Positions 20,831 to 22,007 of a DNA stretch of 22,007 nucleotides are shown here, piece by piece (positions within the stretch are counted from its first letter, which is position 1; each line of letters starts with the position of its first letter). The DNA is taken from NCBI GenBank assembly GCA_037176905.1, contig JBBBWG010026447.1, forward strand, positions 1-22,007, in the 5' to 3' direction. The stretch comes from Azolla pinnata. Lineage: Eukaryota; Streptophyta; Polypodiopsida; Salviniales; Salviniaceae. The notes beneath the pieces were generated by a model that did no database searches, was not told the DNA's origin, and saw only the letters and a list, made by a program, of their open reading frames with translations. The position numbers and the translations under genes are program-made.

Positions 20831-20924
20831 AAACGATCGAGCGATTATATTTGAACATCGTTCGAGGAGCGAAAGACTACATCGATTCTCTGGATTCGGA
20901 GAGTATACGATGCGCGGGGATGCG

Positions 20925-21212
20925 GTAGTTGGGGATTTAGGGCTTGTTAAGTTTGTGGATTAGGGTTATGAATGCACCCAGGATCTTTCAGTTTTCGTGT
21001 CAGGGTTACGGTTTCTGAGGTTCAGAGATAGCAGAATAGATTAGGGCTCTTCGTTGTGGGTTCAGAGCGGACAATGGGGACACCAACTATACTCCGATTG
21101 TGCCCTCCGTCATCAGGATCATAATTCCACGTATATACAATATATACCCAACTGATCGAATCGAGAAACAATAGCCACTGCTATTTGCTCGTTGAGGGTT
21201 TAGGGAGTTAGT
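20925..21212 (+). repeat. Scattered TTTAGGG-type telomere-like motifs
   Basis: GATTTAGGG, GGATTAGGGTTA, GATTAGGGCT and GAGGGTTTAGGG occur at about 20932, 20957, 21041 and 21193, all with the G-rich strand on plus. They are interspersed and not a perfect telomeric run, so this is interstitial telomere-like DNA or a telo-box cluster and not a chromosome end. Confidence 0.7.
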
Positions 21213-21253
21213 CGCAAAGTGTACCAGCAATCTGGCAACCGTAGACATTCTCG

Positions 21254-22007
21254 GATTAACCCTAATTAGCCCTAAAATCCTAACTCCCTAGCGATGCTTC
21301 CAAGCTGTGGCGACTTGATAATCATGCACCATGAGGACGACGATGACAACGACAGAGTAAAACACTAAAACGACAACGATGAGGACAATGATGATGACGA
21401 TGGTGAATTGCTTCGTGACAAGAGAATCGCATTTGAACAACGATGACGGCGTAAAAAAGAAAAAACCCGATTTAACCCTAATTAGCGCGAAACCCTAACC
21501 CGCAACAACGATGCTTCCAAGCAATGACGACTCGAGAATCATGTACGATGACGATGGCAACATAAACCCTAGACCCTAAAACCTAACAACGACGATCGTA
21601 ATGATGACGACTACGATGGTGGTGAGAATCACTTGCGGTAGATTGAATCGCGTTTGACGACAATGACAACGACGGCAATGGTGAATTAAGCGCTGACGAC
21701 GATGCCAATGTAAAACAAAAAACCCTGATTAACCCTAAGTAGCTTCTAAACCCTGGCCCCTAATGATGCTTCCAAGCAGTGGGCGTGACTTGTTAATCAT
21801 GCGGCGTAAGACCCAAACCCTAAACCCTAAACCTGACAACGATTACAACGGCGATGATGACAGTGAATTGCTTCCTGCAAGAGAGAGTCGTATTTGACGA
21901 TGACAATGACCTAAAAACCCCGATTAACCCTAATTAGCCAGCCCTAAACCCTAACCCTAGCCTGCACAAGGCGAAGCTTGAGCCTCATGTACGATGACCA
22001 CGGCAGC
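21254..22007 (+). repeat. Tandem array of 195-258 bp units with CCCTAA motifs and GAC/GAT/AAC triplets
   Basis: The anchor GATT(T)AACCCTAA(T/G)TAG recurs at 21254, 21469, 21727 and 21922 (intervals 215, 258 and 195 bp). Within units the same order repeats: CCCTAA words, GATGCTTCCAAGC (21293, 21509, 21763), AATCATG(C/T), a GACGATGACAAC-type triplet stretch, and GTGAATTGCTTC followed by GAATCGC(A/G)TTTGA. The array runs off the right end of the window. No frame stays open across it. Confidence 0.85.

Noticed and set aside
21254-22007. The right end read as a true chromosome end
   Set aside because: The CCCTAA motifs are interspersed with other sequence and never form a long perfect run, and a mirrored orientation lies just to the left.

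Overview
This is nuclear DNA from a land plant. The evidence is spliced genes with plant introns, a photosystem I subunit carrying a chloroplast transit peptide, a plant BIG-type ARF-GEF, and many CCCTAAA/TTTAGGG (plant telomere-type) motifs. The GC-rich, alanine/proline-rich first exons followed by AT-rich introns recall monocots. However, the PSI-N protein carries residues (ATSYAN, VANGTCKF) that differ from the flowering-plant forms I remember, so I leave the lineage open. All identifications rest on reading the sequence and on recalled family sequences; no search was run.

Layout. (1) 1-2849, plus strand: a complete four-exon PDIL5-1 gene (ER thioredoxin-fold protein, 144 aa), with four W-box cores just upstream. 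(2) 2850-7280: a rearranged tract made from pieces of that gene. It holds a 40-bp tandem duplication, a TTC microsatellite, a CCGTC minisatellite, a copy of PDIL5-1 intron 1 (about 94% identical by eye) bracketed by 90-bp direct repeats, an apparently intact four-exon gene of 400 codons that I do not recognise, and an older decayed copy of the PDIL5-1 3' end. The unknown protein has the residue pattern of a PD-(D/E)XK nuclease-type fold and is the most novel item here. (3) 7281-8650: intergenic, with three short repeats and a perfect hairpin just past the BIG stop codon. (4) 8651-17058, minus strand: a complete 11-exon BIG ARF-GEF (1811 or 1807 aa) that reads in frame across every junction. 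Its Sec7 domain carries Leu where brefeldin-sensitive GEFs have Met. (5) 17060-18760: intergenic, with a degenerate repeat cluster. (6) 18761-20613, minus strand: PSAN (PSI-N, 173 aa, three exons), whose first intron is largely a 66-70 bp minisatellite. (7) 20614-22007: the PSAN promoter, then a block of telomere-like motifs that changes orientation and becomes a 195-258 bp tandem array mixing CCCTAA motifs with GACGAT/AACGAC triplets.

The genes do not form a pathway. PDIL5-1 acts in ER redox folding, the BIG protein in trans-Golgi and post-Golgi traffic, and PSI-N in the thylakoid lumen. What links the window is local duplication: segmental duplication and templated insertion around PDIL5-1, and tandem arrays in introns and between genes.
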